A stretch of 60,484 nucleotides of DNA from Qingrenia yutianensis (GTDB taxonomy: Bacteria; Bacillota; Clostridia; UMGS1810): the NCBI RefSeq assembly GCF_014385105.1, contig NZ_JACRTE010000011.1, forward strand, positions 1 through 60,484. The letters are read 5' to 3'. Positions 7,573 to 16,423 of this stretch are shown piece by piece (positions within the stretch are counted from its first letter, which is position 1; the number at the start of each line of letters is the position of its first letter). The notes below the pieces were generated by a model. That model saw only the letters and a program-made list of their open reading frames with translations. It had not been told where the DNA came from and made no database searches. A program made the translations under genes and the position numbers.

Positions 7573-8058
7573 ATGGATATAAGGTTTTATCAAATAGAAA
7601 ACAAGTACATAGATTATTTATCCCCTCACGCTCCGCATTTGTTTCACAACAAGCAGGCAGGACAACAAAATGAGCGTAAATATATAGGGATTGTTTTGCA
7701 AGTAAACGGTTTCGATTATTTTGCACCTTTATCGTCTTTTAAGCCGAAGCATAATAAAATGTCTGAAATGATTGATTTTATAAAGATTAAAAAATATGCT
7801 GTTATCAACTTAAATAATATGTTTCCCGTTCCTCTTTCGGAATGTTTCTATGTTGACATCAGCAAGGAAAAGGATGAGCATTACAGAGCTTTGTTGCTGT
7901 CTGAATATCGTTATATAAAGTCTATTCAAGAAAAGATACGGAAAAATGCTTCAAATGTCTATAAGCATAAGATAGAACACGGAAATTCAACGGGACTTGC
8001 AAAAAGATGTAATGATTTTATTCTCTTGGAAGGTCTTTGCAGGGAATATAAAAAATAA
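7573..8058 (+). CDS. Type III toxin, ToxN/AbiQ family endoribonuclease
   Basis: A 161-residue toxin. The N-terminus (RFYQIENKYIDYL), central KYIGIVLQVNGFDYFAPLSSFKPKH and the segment INLNNMFPVPLSECF follow the ToxN/AbiQ pattern and length. Known family members cut RNA, including their own antitoxin precursor, and are neutralised by repeat RNA. Some give abortive phage resistance. The ATG follows AAGGAG by 7 nt. Upstream are the repeat RNA and its terminator on the same strand, as expected. It sits as cargo between the Maff2 and VirB6/TrbL genes of the conjugative element, so it may stabilise the element or defend the host. Confidence 0.88.
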   Translation: MDIRFYQIENKYIDYLSPHAPHLFHNKQAGQQNERKYIGIVLQVNGFDYFAPLSSFKPKHNKMSEMIDFIKIKKYAVINLNNMFPVPLSECFYVDISKEKDEHYRALLLSEYRYIKSIQEKIRKNASNVYKHKIEHGNSTGLAKRCNDFILLEGLCREYKK

Positions 8059-8077
8059 AATAAATTTATAAGTTTTA

Positions 8078-8109
8078 AGCCATCACCGTAAAAAGTGGTG
8101 GCTTTTTTG
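8078..8109 (+). terminator. Terminator after the toxin gene
   Basis: AGCCATCAC (8078-8086) pairs with GTGGTGGCT (8095-8103, one G-U) followed by TTTTTT. It isolates the toxin-antitoxin locus from the next transfer gene. Confidence 0.85.
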
Positions 8110-8139
8110 CGTTTTAGGACAGGAGGAGGTGAATTACCT

Positions 8140-8979
8140 TTGAGCGATAATTGGATTGTAGCCAACCTCGAAAATGCGTTTTCCACTTGGAACGATAAAA
8201 TGACCGAAATATGGTCGCTTATTACAACCTCGCCGCAAAGCTTCAAAGGCGGTGCTATATGGAATGTAATTTCCGGCATAAACGGCGGACTTCAAGCCAT
8301 AGGACTTGGCTTGTTGGTCCTCTTTTTTGCTATGAGCATATTTAAGTCAACGGCATCGTTCCGTGATTTTCAACGACCGGAATATGCCTTAAAGCATTTC
8401 ATACGCTTTTGTGCTGCAAAGGTGGCAATTACTTATGCAATGGACTTGATGACGGCAATATACACCATTTGCGGCGGAATTGTGGAACAAATCGCAGGCT
8501 CTCTCGGCGGTATCGGCGGAGCTTCTGTTACGCTCCCGGCAGCGATTGAACAGGCAGTCGAGGACACAGGCTTTTGGGCGAGTATTCCGCTTTGGCTTGT
8601 AACGATACTCGGCTCGTTATTCATAACGGTACTGTCATTCATAATGATTATGACCGTGTACGGCAGATTTTTTAAGCTGTATATCTATACGGCGATAGCT
8701 CCCGTTCCCCTTTCCTCATTTGCAGGGGAAACAACATCGTTTATGGGAAAATCGTTTTTGAAATCATATGTCGGAGTTTGTATGGAGGGTGCTGTTATCG
8801 TGCTTTCGTGTATCATATTTTCGGCATTTGCGTCAAACAGTACGCCAACGCTTGACACAAGTATTACAACCGTCACAATGATATGGAAATACATCGGCGA
8901 GGTGATTTTTAATATGCTCGTTTTGGTAGGTCTTATCAAAGGAGCAGACAGAATTGTGAAAGAATTATTCGGAACATAA
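8140..8979 (+). CDS. VirB6/TrbL-like conjugal transfer membrane protein (CD1112 family)
   Basis: A 279-residue polytopic inner-membrane component of the type IV secretion channel. Several hydrophobic helices are visible (AIGLGLLVLFFAMSIF; IPLWLVTILGSLFITVLSFIMIMTVYG; VIVLSCIIFSAFA; VIFNMLVLVGLIKG). The segment RFFKLYIYTAIAPVPLSSFA is typical of the TrbL/VirB6 core. I chose the TTG at 8140, preceded by AGGAGGAGGTG. Earlier in-frame starts fall in the terminator hairpin. It sits in the usual order before PrgI and VirB4. Confidence 0.88.
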   Translation: MSDNWIVANLENAFSTWNDKMTEIWSLITTSPQSFKGGAIWNVISGINGGLQAIGLGLLVLFFAMSIFKSTASFRDFQRPEYALKHFIRFCAAKVAITYAMDLMTAIYTICGGIVEQIAGSLGGIGGASVTLPAAIEQAVEDTGFWASIPLWLVTILGSLFITVLSFIMIMTVYGRFFKLYIYTAIAPVPLSSFAGETTSFMGKSFLKSYVGVCMEGAVIVLSCIIFSAFASNSTPTLDTSITTVTMIWKYIGEVIFNMLVLVGLIKGADRIVKELFGT

Positions 8980-8992
8980 GGAGGATTTTTAT

Positions 8993-9580
8993 ATGAGTTA
9001 CAAAAATAACGCTATCAGCAGCGACGATCCGAAAGCAATCGAAAAGCTGACTGAAAAACTGCATAAATGCGAAACAGAACAGGAATTTATGAAAAAGGTA
9101 AATGTCTACTACAAGAAAAACGGAACTTGCGTAGGCTGTGAGGGTGTTTCGGACGAGCTTGCGGCAAAGCTTGATGAAAATATAAAACAGGCGTATTCGT
9201 GGGATAAACAGCCGTTTCCGTCATACCGCCTTACAAATAACAATGCCGAAATACGCAGACTGAAAAAGCGTATCGAAAACCTTACGGCAACGCAGAATAC
9301 GGAATTTGTCGGTTGGAAATTTAACGGCGGCGAAGCGGTCATAAACGAAGATAAAAACCGTTTGCAGCTAATATTTGATGAAAAACCGAGCGAAGAACAA
9401 AGAACGATATTAAAGTCTAACGGTTTTCGCTGGGCACCGAGCGATAAGGCTTGGCAAAGACAGCTTAATCACAACGCTTTCTATGCGGCAAATCGGATAG
9501 ATTTCATAAAACCCGAAAGCGATGAAAAACCTACCGATTTGCAACCCAAAGCACCGAAAAAGACCGAGCCGGAAAGATGA
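8993..9580 (+). CDS. Conserved conjugative-element protein of unknown function
   Basis: A 195-residue soluble protein with no recognised catalytic domain. It has a CVGC pair (CxxC, about residue 45) in its N-terminal half, a coiled segment (AEIRRLKKRIENLTA), and a C-terminal module. That module (FVGWKFNGGEAVINEDKN, LQLIFDEKPSEEQRTILKSNGFRWAPSDKAWQRQLN) recurs at the end of larger Clostridia mobile-element proteins. The tail is Pro/Lys-rich. It starts 10 nt after the TrbL stop behind GGAGG and ends in an ATGA overlap with the methyltransferase gene, so it is part of the transfer operon. Confidence 0.7.
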   Translation: MSYKNNAISSDDPKAIEKLTEKLHKCETEQEFMKKVNVYYKKNGTCVGCEGVSDELAAKLDENIKQAYSWDKQPFPSYRLTNNNAEIRRLKKRIENLTATQNTEFVGWKFNGGEAVINEDKNRLQLIFDEKPSEEQRTILKSNGFRWAPSDKAWQRQLNHNAFYAANRIDFIKPESDEKPTDLQPKAPKKTEPER

Positions 9581-10560
9581 GGTGTTTTTTTGTGAATAAA
9601 ATATTTTGCGGAAACGCAGTTGATGTATTGCGTTCGTTCCCTGCGGAAAGCGTAAATATGTGCGTAACCAGTCCGCCGTATTACTGCTTGCGTGATTACG
9701 GCATAGAGGCACAAATCGGAAACGAGCAAACGCCGTATGAATACATACAGAATTTACTACTTGTTTTTAATGAGGTAAAGCGTGTGTTAAGGGCTGACGG
9801 TACACTTTGGATAAACATTGCCGACAGTTATGCCGGAAGCGGTAAAGGCGGCTGGAACAAACAAATATCCGAATGGAGCAATAAAAATCTTAATCCTCAA
9901 CACAACCCGTCTTGTTATAATATGCCCAAGATTTGGCACGGAATAAAAGCAAAGGATATGATAGGCGTTCCGTGGCTGCTTGCCTTTTCCTTGCGTGAAA
10001 ACGGCTGGTATTTACGCTCGGACATTATATGGCACAAGAAAAACTGTATGCCGGAGTCTGTCAAAGACCGCCCTTCAAAGTGCTATGAGCATATATTTCT
10101 GCTGTCAAAATCGCCGAAGTATTACTACGATTACGATGCAGTAAAAGAGCCTGCGGCACAGAGCAGCATATTAAGATATAGCCGTGGGGTGTCGGATAAA
10201 ACAAAGTATAAGGACAGAAAGCAAGGTATATTTATGCCGAGGGATAAAACGGATTTTTCGGATATGCGAAACAAGCGTGATGTGTGGAGCGTGGCGATAA
10301 ATGCGTCGCATATTCCGGGGCATTTTGCGGTATATCCCGAAAAACTCATTGAGCCGTGTATTATGGCAGGGTCAGCGGTCGGCGGTGTTGTCCTCGATCC
10401 GTTTTTCGGCAGCGGTACAACAGGCGTTGTTGCGGTGAAAAACAACCGAAAATTTATCGGTATTGACATAAACCCCGAATACTGCAAAACGGCACAAATG
10501 CGGATAAATAAAATATCAAACGAAACGGAGGTAATCAATTTTGGAGATAAGAATAAATAA
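9577..10560 (+). CDS. Orphan DNA methyltransferase (beta-type order, TSPPYY motif)
   Basis: A 327-residue site-specific DNA methyltransferase. Motif IV is TSPPYYCLRDYG near the N-terminus. The SAM-binding motif I, DPFFGSGTTGVVA, is near the C-terminus, followed by FIGIDINPEYC. The order IV then I marks the beta class, and SPPY suggests N4-cytosine or N6-adenine methylation. A variable middle part would be the recognition region. The ATG overlaps the previous stop, and a GTG at 9592 is an alternative. No restriction endonuclease is nearby, so it more likely protects the element from host restriction or acts in regulation. Confidence 0.85.
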   Translation: MRCFFVNKIFCGNAVDVLRSFPAESVNMCVTSPPYYCLRDYGIEAQIGNEQTPYEYIQNLLLVFNEVKRVLRADGTLWINIADSYAGSGKGGWNKQISEWSNKNLNPQHNPSCYNMPKIWHGIKAKDMIGVPWLLAFSLRENGWYLRSDIIWHKKNCMPESVKDRPSKCYEHIFLLSKSPKYYYDYDAVKEPAAQSSILRYSRGVSDKTKYKDRKQGIFMPRDKTDFSDMRNKRDVWSVAINASHIPGHFAVYPEKLIEPCIMAGSAVGGVVLDPFFGSGTTGVVAVKNNRKFIGIDINPEYCKTAQMRINKISNETEVINFGDKNK

Positions 10561-10963
10561 GGAAATTAAAGACTATCACGAAAGCCTGTTTTTCGGACTT
10601 TCCACACGGCAGTTTATCTGTTCGGTGGCGGCGGTCGGAGCCGCTGTCGGGATATACTTCGGACTTAAAAACTATATCGACAAAGAAACGGTATCTTGGC
10701 TTTGTATTGTGGCGGCAGCACCTATTGCTGTTACCGGCTTTTTCAAATACAACGGTATGAACTTTGAAGAATTTGTCGGGGCGTGGTTTAGGTCTGAATT
10801 TCTCGCTGCCGGAGTGCGAAAATTTGAAAGCACGAATTATCTTTATGAAATGATAAAGGAGGAACTCACAAATGGCAATGCTAAATCTGTTCGGAAGAAA
10901 AAACCGAATAAAAAAGCAAAAAAGAAAAATTGCAAGGACTGTTCAACAGTCGATACCGATTGA
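10541..10963 (+). CDS. PrgI-family conjugal transfer protein
   Basis: A 140-residue VirB3-like membrane protein that precedes VirB4 in Firmicutes conjugation systems. The N-terminus EIRINKEIKDYHESLFFGLSTRQ precedes two membrane helices (about residues 25-45 and 55-72), then FKYNGMNFEEFVGAWFRSEF, the usual PrgI layout. The start is a TTG after GGAGG, inside the methyltransferase 3' end. Its Lys-rich C-terminal tail (KKKPNKKAKKKNCKDC) is encoded in an unusually long 92-nt overlap with the VirB4 gene. Confidence 0.87.
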   Translation: MEIRINKEIKDYHESLFFGLSTRQFICSVAAVGAAVGIYFGLKNYIDKETVSWLCIVAAAPIAVTGFFKYNGMNFEEFVGAWFRSEFLAAGVRKFESTNYLYEMIKEELTNGNAKSVRKKKPNKKAKKKNCKDCSTVDTD

Positions 10964-13217
10964 TGCGATATACAAGGACGGTATTTTTCGGACGGGACGG
11001 CTGTTTTCAAAGTCGTGGAAATTTTCGGACATAAACTATGCCGTAGCTTCAGATGATGACCAGCTGCAAATGTTCCTTGCCCACTCTGCAATTCTTAACG
11101 GACTTCCGACAGACGCTATGGCTGAAATCACGATATATAACCGACAGCTCCACAATAAGGTGTTTGAGCAAATCACAACGCCGTCCGATAACCCGAATTA
11201 CAGAAAATACACACAGGAACTCAACGGCATACTCTGCGATAAGATGTCGGAAAGCAATAACATTGTTCACGAAAAATATATCACGGTCGCAACCGAAAAG
11301 AAAAACATCGAGGAGGCTCGGACATTCTTTACTCGTGTGGGAAACGATTTAACAGCCGATTATGCGAAAATATCGTCAAAAATAGCGGAGCTTGGTTACA
11401 AAGACAGGCTTCGCATTTTTAATGACTTTTTCAAAACGGGCGAAAATGAAGAATTTGATTTTGACCTCAAAAAAGCTATGGCGAAAGGTGCAGATTTCAA
11501 AGATTACATTGCTCCCGACAGCTTGGAGTTTAAGAAAGATTATATAAAAATCGGAGATAAATACGCAAGGACTGTTTTTCTTAAAGAGTATCCGTCTTTC
11601 TTAAAAGACAGTATGATTTCGGAGCTTACAGACTTTTCAAGAAGTATGATGTTATCTATCACTATTCAGCCTATTCCTACCGATGAAGCGGTTAAAATTG
11701 TTCAGAAAAAACTGCTTGCCATTGAAACGGATATAACCAAATGGCAGCAGAAGCAGAACGAAAACAATAACTTTTCCGCAAACATTCCGTATGAAATGGA
11801 GCAAATGCGAAAAGAAATTAAAGAATTTCTTGACGATTTAACTACCCGTGACCAGCGAATGATGTTTGTAACGGTTACGCTTTTGCATATTGCCGACAGC
11901 TTGGAGCAGCTTGACAACGATACCGAAACGCTGATGTCAATAGGCAGAAAGCACCTCTGTAACTTTGCAACGCTCAAATATCAGCAGGAGGACGGTATGC
12001 AGACGGTACTCCCGTTCGGAACTCTGAATATAAAGGCAATGCGAACACTCACGACCGAAAGTACGGCGGTTTTATCACCGTACAAAACACAAGAAATAAT
12101 CGACAAGGGCGGTTTGTATTACGGCATTAACGCTATTTCCCATAACCTTTTGATGTGCAACAGAAAATTACTGCTGAACGGAAACGGCTTTATTCTCGGT
12201 GTGTCCGGGTCGGGTAAATCATTTGCGGCAAAAATGGAAATTCTGATGTCGGCTCTGTTTTCAAATGATGATATTATCGTCATAGATGTTGAGCGTGAAT
12301 ACGGCTCACTCATACGAAATCTCGGCGGTGAGGTTATCACACTTTCCGCATCGTCAAAAAATCATATCAATGCACTTGAAATAAATAATGATATTGATAT
12401 GGATGAAAACCCCGTGTCGATAAAATCGGAGTTTTTAATATCTCTGTTCGACCAATTATTAAAAAGCAACGATTCAAGGCTCGGCGGCGGTGTCGGTGCA
12501 AAGGATAAATCTATCATTGACCGCTGTGCAATTAAGGTTTACGGCGAATATTTAAGCGGCAAATCGGAATATATGCCTACTTTGGTTGACTTCCGCAACG
12601 AATTACTCCGTCAGCCGGAAGATGAAGCGCAAGACCTTGCTCTGTCGCTTGAAATATTTACAACAGGCTCGCTTGACGCATTTGCACATCAGAGCGATGT
12701 TAATACAAATAACCGCATTGTTGCTTATGACATTTTGGAGCTTGGCGAACAGATGAAGTCTATCGGGCTTCTGATTATGCTTGATAATATTTTCAACCGT
12801 GTTATGGCAAACCGCAGGCGGGGAAAATATACGAGGGTTTATGTTGATGAAGCACACTTGTATTTCAAAAATCCGTACAGTGCGGATTTCCTTTTGAAGT
12901 GCTGGAAACGGTTTAGAAAATACGGCGGACTGCTCACGGGTATTACGCAGAATATTTCCGACTGCCTGTTAAACGAAACGGCAAGAGGTATGCTTTCAAA
13001 CAGCGAATTTCTGCTGCTCTTAAATCAAGCGCCGTCCGACAGAAAAGACCTGTCGGAGCTTTTATCCATATCCGATACGCAGATGAGCTACATCACCAAT
13101 GCCGGAGCAGGACGAGGACTTATAAAGGTCGGCGGCTCTATTGTGCCGTTTATCAATGAGTTTCCGACCGATACGGAACTCTATAAATTGATGAGCACCA
13201 AGCCCGGTGAAGGTTAA
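10872..13217 (+). CDS. virB4: VirB4-like conjugal transfer ATPase (CD1110 family)
   Basis: A 781-residue cytoplasmic motor ATPase of the secretion channel. The N-terminal VirB4 domain begins with a basic stretch then ARTVQQSIPIDAIYKDGIF. Walker A is LGVSGSGKSFAAK (about residue 445) and Walker B is VYVDEAHLYF (about residue 660). The segment GGLLTGITQNISDCL follows. The strong ribosome site AAGGAGG lies within the PrgI gene. Length is normal for the family, and no frameshift is seen. It is followed by a terminator. Confidence 0.93.
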   Translation: MAMLNLFGRKNRIKKQKRKIARTVQQSIPIDAIYKDGIFRTGRLFSKSWKFSDINYAVASDDDQLQMFLAHSAILNGLPTDAMAEITIYNRQLHNKVFEQITTPSDNPNYRKYTQELNGILCDKMSESNNIVHEKYITVATEKKNIEEARTFFTRVGNDLTADYAKISSKIAELGYKDRLRIFNDFFKTGENEEFDFDLKKAMAKGADFKDYIAPDSLEFKKDYIKIGDKYARTVFLKEYPSFLKDSMISELTDFSRSMMLSITIQPIPTDEAVKIVQKKLLAIETDITKWQQKQNENNNFSANIPYEMEQMRKEIKEFLDDLTTRDQRMMFVTVTLLHIADSLEQLDNDTETLMSIGRKHLCNFATLKYQQEDGMQTVLPFGTLNIKAMRTLTTESTAVLSPYKTQEIIDKGGLYYGINAISHNLLMCNRKLLLNGNGFILGVSGSGKSFAAKMEILMSALFSNDDIIVIDVEREYGSLIRNLGGEVITLSASSKNHINALEINNDIDMDENPVSIKSEFLISLFDQLLKSNDSRLGGGVGAKDKSIIDRCAIKVYGEYLSGKSEYMPTLVDFRNELLRQPEDEAQDLALSLEIFTTGSLDAFAHQSDVNTNNRIVAYDILELGEQMKSIGLLIMLDNIFNRVMANRRRGKYTRVYVDEAHLYFKNPYSADFLLKCWKRFRKYGGLLTGITQNISDCLLNETARGMLSNSEFLLLLNQAPSDRKDLSELLSISDTQMSYITNAGAGRGLIKVGGSIVPFINEFPTDTELYKLMSTKPGEG

Positions 13218-13242
13218 TAAAACAAAATATTTAACATTATAC

Positions 13243-13281
13243 ACGGCGGATTTTCCAAACGGAGATCCGCCGTTATCTTTT
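13243..13281 (+). terminator. Terminator after virB4
   Basis: ACGGCGGAT (13243-13251) pairs perfectly with ATCCGCCGT (13265-13273) and is followed by TATCTTTT. It would limit transcription into the diguanylate cyclase and NlpC genes. Confidence 0.75.
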
Positions 13282-13292
13282 AGGAGGACACT

Positions 13293-13778
13293 ATGAAAAA
13301 CAAAATGACAGAAAAATTATTTGAGCTTGCCTATACCGACAGTATGACCGAAGTGCAAAATCGCAACGCTTATGAGGAACGCTTAAAAAAGCTCCGAAAG
13401 CCTAACGCAAACATTTCACGCATCACGGTTATTGTTGTCGATGTAAACGGCTTGAAAGAGATAAACGACAGCTACGGGCATTTCAGCGGTGATGACGCAA
13501 TAAAGACCGTTGCAAAGGCTCTCCGGGATACTATCGGATTAAAGGCAGATATTTACCGCATCGGCGGTGATGAATTTGTCTGCATATCCGAAAGCAATGT
13601 ACTGCCGTATATATCGCAATTTAAGGACACGATATACTTTATCAACAATGAAAAGCTGTATAACCTGTCTGTTTCAATAGGCTATTCAAGATTCCACGAA
13701 AAATACAGTAAAAGCATTGACGATATAATCTGTCGTGCCGATGAGAAGATGTATATGGATAAAAAGAGTAAAAAATAA
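13293..13778 (+). CDS. Stand-alone GGDEF diguanylate cyclase
   Basis: A 161-residue protein made almost only of a GGDEF domain. The metal/substrate region VVDVNGLKEINDSYGHFSGDDAI and the intact active-site motif RIGGDEF (about residues 88-94) predict c-di-GMP synthesis from two GTP. The usual RxxD inhibitory site upstream of GGDEF is not seen (the segment reads LKADIY). No sensor or membrane domain is present, and the N-terminus is only about 15 residues before the fold. It sits between virB4 and the NlpC gene behind AGGAGG, as cargo in the element. Control of transfer, adhesion or host lifestyle is possible. Confidence 0.87.
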   Translation: MKNKMTEKLFELAYTDSMTEVQNRNAYEERLKKLRKPNANISRITVIVVDVNGLKEINDSYGHFSGDDAIKTVAKALRDTIGLKADIYRIGGDEFVCISESNVLPYISQFKDTIYFINNEKLYNLSVSIGYSRFHEKYSKSIDDIICRADEKMYMDKKSKK

Positions 13779-13796
13779 CGCCGGAGGTGATATACT

Positions 13797-16166
13797 TTGA
13801 GCGAAAAAGATATAAAGACAAAGCCGAAAACAACCACCAAGGCTGTTCATAATACTCCGAAAGCCGCAGACCGCTTTGCAAAAGAAGCTATCAAGGATAT
13901 AAAAACCGTGTCAAAAGATGTGTTTATCAAAAATATCGTAGATAAGCGGCTTGATATACGGCAGTCAGAGCAGCCGCAGCGAGCCGAAGTTGAAGCAACC
14001 GAACAGGTTGAAAATACCTACTATTACGCTGTCGATACTGTTTACCAAAAAGGTAAACATTTTGCGGAAAATAAGTTAAAACAACACCGTCAGCAAGTGA
14101 AAACACGGCAAAATCAAAACGCAGATACACCGCATACACCTCAAAATGACAATGTTTCAGAGGTGCAGAACACACCCAAGCAGCCGAACAATGCTCCGAA
14201 AACAAAAGAGAGCATACAAGCGGAGAATAAACCATCTGCACACGAAAATGCTCCAAAGGTGCAGAGCAAATCTACCGCACAGGTTAAGACCAAAGAAGCA
14301 TATATGAAGTCGCAGAAAGCGGATATGTCGGAGAAATCAGCGGATACGGTTAAAACAAAGGCTAATTACATAAAACAGCACAAAACCGCCGAAGTTAAGA
14401 ACGGTATCAAGCAAAAACCGAGCGAAATTGCTCCGAAAACAAGAGTGGATACCTCTGTCTCCTCTGCTCCCACACCCAAAACCAAAGAGCAAGCCATAAA
14501 GGACGCACGGAAAAAATATGTTTCGGAGAAACTGAAAACAAAAGCTGAAGCTGAAAAAGCAGCACGGCAAAATCATACTTCGGATATGCCTATACATAAC
14601 GAAAACTTGCCGAAAACAGAAATTTCAGCATCCGAAACACAACGAAGCATATCTGACACCGCTTTACCCTCAAAATCTATGCCAAAAACAAAGGAAAGCT
14701 ACATACGCTCACACGGCAAAGCTCCGTCCGACCTCATAAAAACACCGGAGAGAGCAAAAACAATGCCAAAGCAAAATACTCATACCGTTACCCGCAATGT
14801 ATCGACAGGTGCAAAAAAGGCGGTTAAAACAAAAGACAGTCTTTTGAAAGGCACAAATAAAGCCGTAAAAACGGGAAATTCCTATGTCGGCAAGTCTGCA
14901 AAGAAAAAAGCTGTTAAATCAGCAAAACGGGCGGCAAAGACGCAGAAGGAAATCACGAAAAAAGCGGCAAAGCAAGCTGCCAAGCAAGCGAAAGAGGTTG
15001 CTCAGAAATCTGCACAAGCCGCAAAGGCAACCGCAAAAGCGGCGGTTAAAATTACGGTCAAGGTCGCTCAAATGGTTGCAGCGGCAACAAAAGCCGTTAT
15101 CTCCGCACTTGCCGCACTCGGCGGATGGGCGGTGCTTTTGGTCGCTCTTATTATCGTAATCGTTGTTGCGGCAATAGCGGCATCGCCATTCGGGATATTT
15201 ATTTCCGATGAAGCGGCGGATAATGACAGTATTCCAATTTCAGCTATTGTTGCCGAGTGCAATATGGAGCTTTCAAACAAGCTCGATGACATAGAAAATG
15301 CCGCAGCCGCTGACCGCAGCGAAATTATCGGCGAACAGGCAAATTGGGACTTGGTGCTTGCGGTCTTTGCCACAAAGGTTGCGGGCGTTGAAGATGACAC
15401 CGTTCAAGATGTTGTCGTTATCACGGAGGATAAAAAACAAAAGCTCAAAAATGTGTTTTGGGATATGCACGAGATAACATCTCGGACGGAAACGGTTGCA
15501 AGCGGTGATACCAATGAAAAGGTTGTGTATATTACAATTACGGCGAAAACAAAAGAGGATATGATTTCACAGTATAATTTTACACGCAAGCAGCAGGAAG
15601 CGCTCGATACGCTTTTGGAGCAAGATGAGGTGTTGATTTCCGCAGCACAGTCGCTCGCCGTATCGGACGCAACCGCACAGGATATTTTGAAAAACTTACC
15701 CGATAGTTTATCAGCGGAGCGAAAGAAAGTTATCAAGGCAGCTTGCTCGCTTGTCGGCAAGGTCAATTACTTTTGGGGCGGTAAATCGTCTGCTATCGGC
15801 TGGGACTCAGAATGGGGCAAGCTGAAAACCGTATCGGCGGAAGGCAGTAAAACAACCGGGACAAAAAGACCTTTCGGGCTTGACTGTTCGGGTTTTGTTA
15901 CTTGGAGCTTTATCAATTCCGGGTTTAATGCGTCAAGCATAGGACACGGAACGAAAGGACAAATCGCAAAGTGCAGCCGAATATCTTGGAGCAGCGCTCA
16001 AGCCGGGGATTTATCCTTTTACGGTGATTTATCTCACGTCGGAATCGTTGCCGGAAAGGACGCTGCCGGAAACATTCTTGTTATCCATTGTTCAAGCGGC
16101 AGGAATAATGTCGTTATCACAACAAACAGTGGTTTCGGTTTTGCGGCAAGACCGAGGTGCTATTAA
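13797..16166 (+). CDS. NlpC/P60 cell-wall hydrolase of the conjugation machinery (CD1108 family)
   Basis: A 789-residue protein that likely opens peptidoglycan for the channel. A long Lys/Ala-rich N-terminal part carries repeated short motifs (APKTKESI, QVKTKEAYMKS, TVKTKANYIK, TPKTKEQA, MPKTKESYIRS, AVKTKDSLLK). A membrane helix (LAALGGWAVLLVALIIVIVV, about residues 440-460) follows. An extracellular stalk leads to a C-terminal NlpC/P60 domain (about 640-789) with the catalytic Cys in FGLDCSGFVTW and His in DLSHVGIV. The TTG start is preceded by GGAGGTGAT. In related elements this gene lies downstream of VirB4 in the same operon. The usual downstream genes are absent here and an integrase follows. 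Confidence 0.9.
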   Translation: MSEKDIKTKPKTTTKAVHNTPKAADRFAKEAIKDIKTVSKDVFIKNIVDKRLDIRQSEQPQRAEVEATEQVENTYYYAVDTVYQKGKHFAENKLKQHRQQVKTRQNQNADTPHTPQNDNVSEVQNTPKQPNNAPKTKESIQAENKPSAHENAPKVQSKSTAQVKTKEAYMKSQKADMSEKSADTVKTKANYIKQHKTAEVKNGIKQKPSEIAPKTRVDTSVSSAPTPKTKEQAIKDARKKYVSEKLKTKAEAEKAARQNHTSDMPIHNENLPKTEISASETQRSISDTALPSKSMPKTKESYIRSHGKAPSDLIKTPERAKTMPKQNTHTVTRNVSTGAKKAVKTKDSLLKGTNKAVKTGNSYVGKSAKKKAVKSAKRAAKTQKEITKKAAKQAAKQAKEVAQKSAQAAKATAKAAVKITVKVAQMVAAATKAVISALAALGGWAVLLVALIIVIVVAAIAASPFGIFISDEAADNDSIPISAIVAECNMELSNKLDDIENAAAADRSEIIGEQANWDLVLAVFATKVAGVEDDTVQDVVVITEDKKQKLKNVFWDMHEITSRTETVASGDTNEKVVYITITAKTKEDMISQYNFTRKQQEALDTLLEQDEVLISAAQSLAVSDATAQDILKNLPDSLSAERKKVIKAACSLVGKVNYFWGGKSSAIGWDSEWGKLKTVSAEGSKTTGTKRPFGLDCSGFVTWSFINSGFNASSIGHGTKGQIAKCSRISWSSAQAGDLSFYGDLSHVGIVAGKDAAGNILVIHCSSGRNNVVITTNSGFGFAARPRCY

Positions 16167-16172
16167 AAACAT

Positions 16173-16216
16173 AAGACAGCGGGGAGCATTTCTATATGCC
16201 TTTCGCTGTCTTTTTA
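16173..16216 (+). terminator. Terminator after the NlpC gene
   Basis: AAGACAGCG (16173-16181) pairs with CGCTGTCTT (16204-16212) and is followed by TTTAAG. It ends the transfer gene block. Confidence 0.8.
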
Positions 16217-16224
16217 AGTTTCGT

Positions 16225-16337
16225 AACTGATAGTTTTATTACTTGACTGTTAAAAACGCTCCAACGCCTTGAAAAATAAGGATTTGAGCTATTTATAAAG
16301 TTTGCAGTCAATGATAAAATTATTATAGTCAATTATA
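16225..16337. repeat. Candidate integrase-related repeats upstream of the integrase
   Basis: AACTGATAGTT (16225-16235) has an exact reverse complement, AACTATCAGTT, at 17582-17592 on the other side of the integrase gene. Two direct repeats, AGTCAATGATA (16306-16316) and AGTCAATTATA (16327-16337), lie between. Such repeats could be arm sites for a tyrosine integrase or its excisionase, but this is unproven. The rest of this 250-nt spacer is AT-rich with no recognised gene. Confidence 0.35.
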
Positions 16338-16423
16338 TCATAATTGGCGTAAAAAAACAAGTTTTTGAGGAAAATTTATAAGAATTATCCGTCAAAAATT
16401 TAATGTCAAAGGAGTGATTTTCT

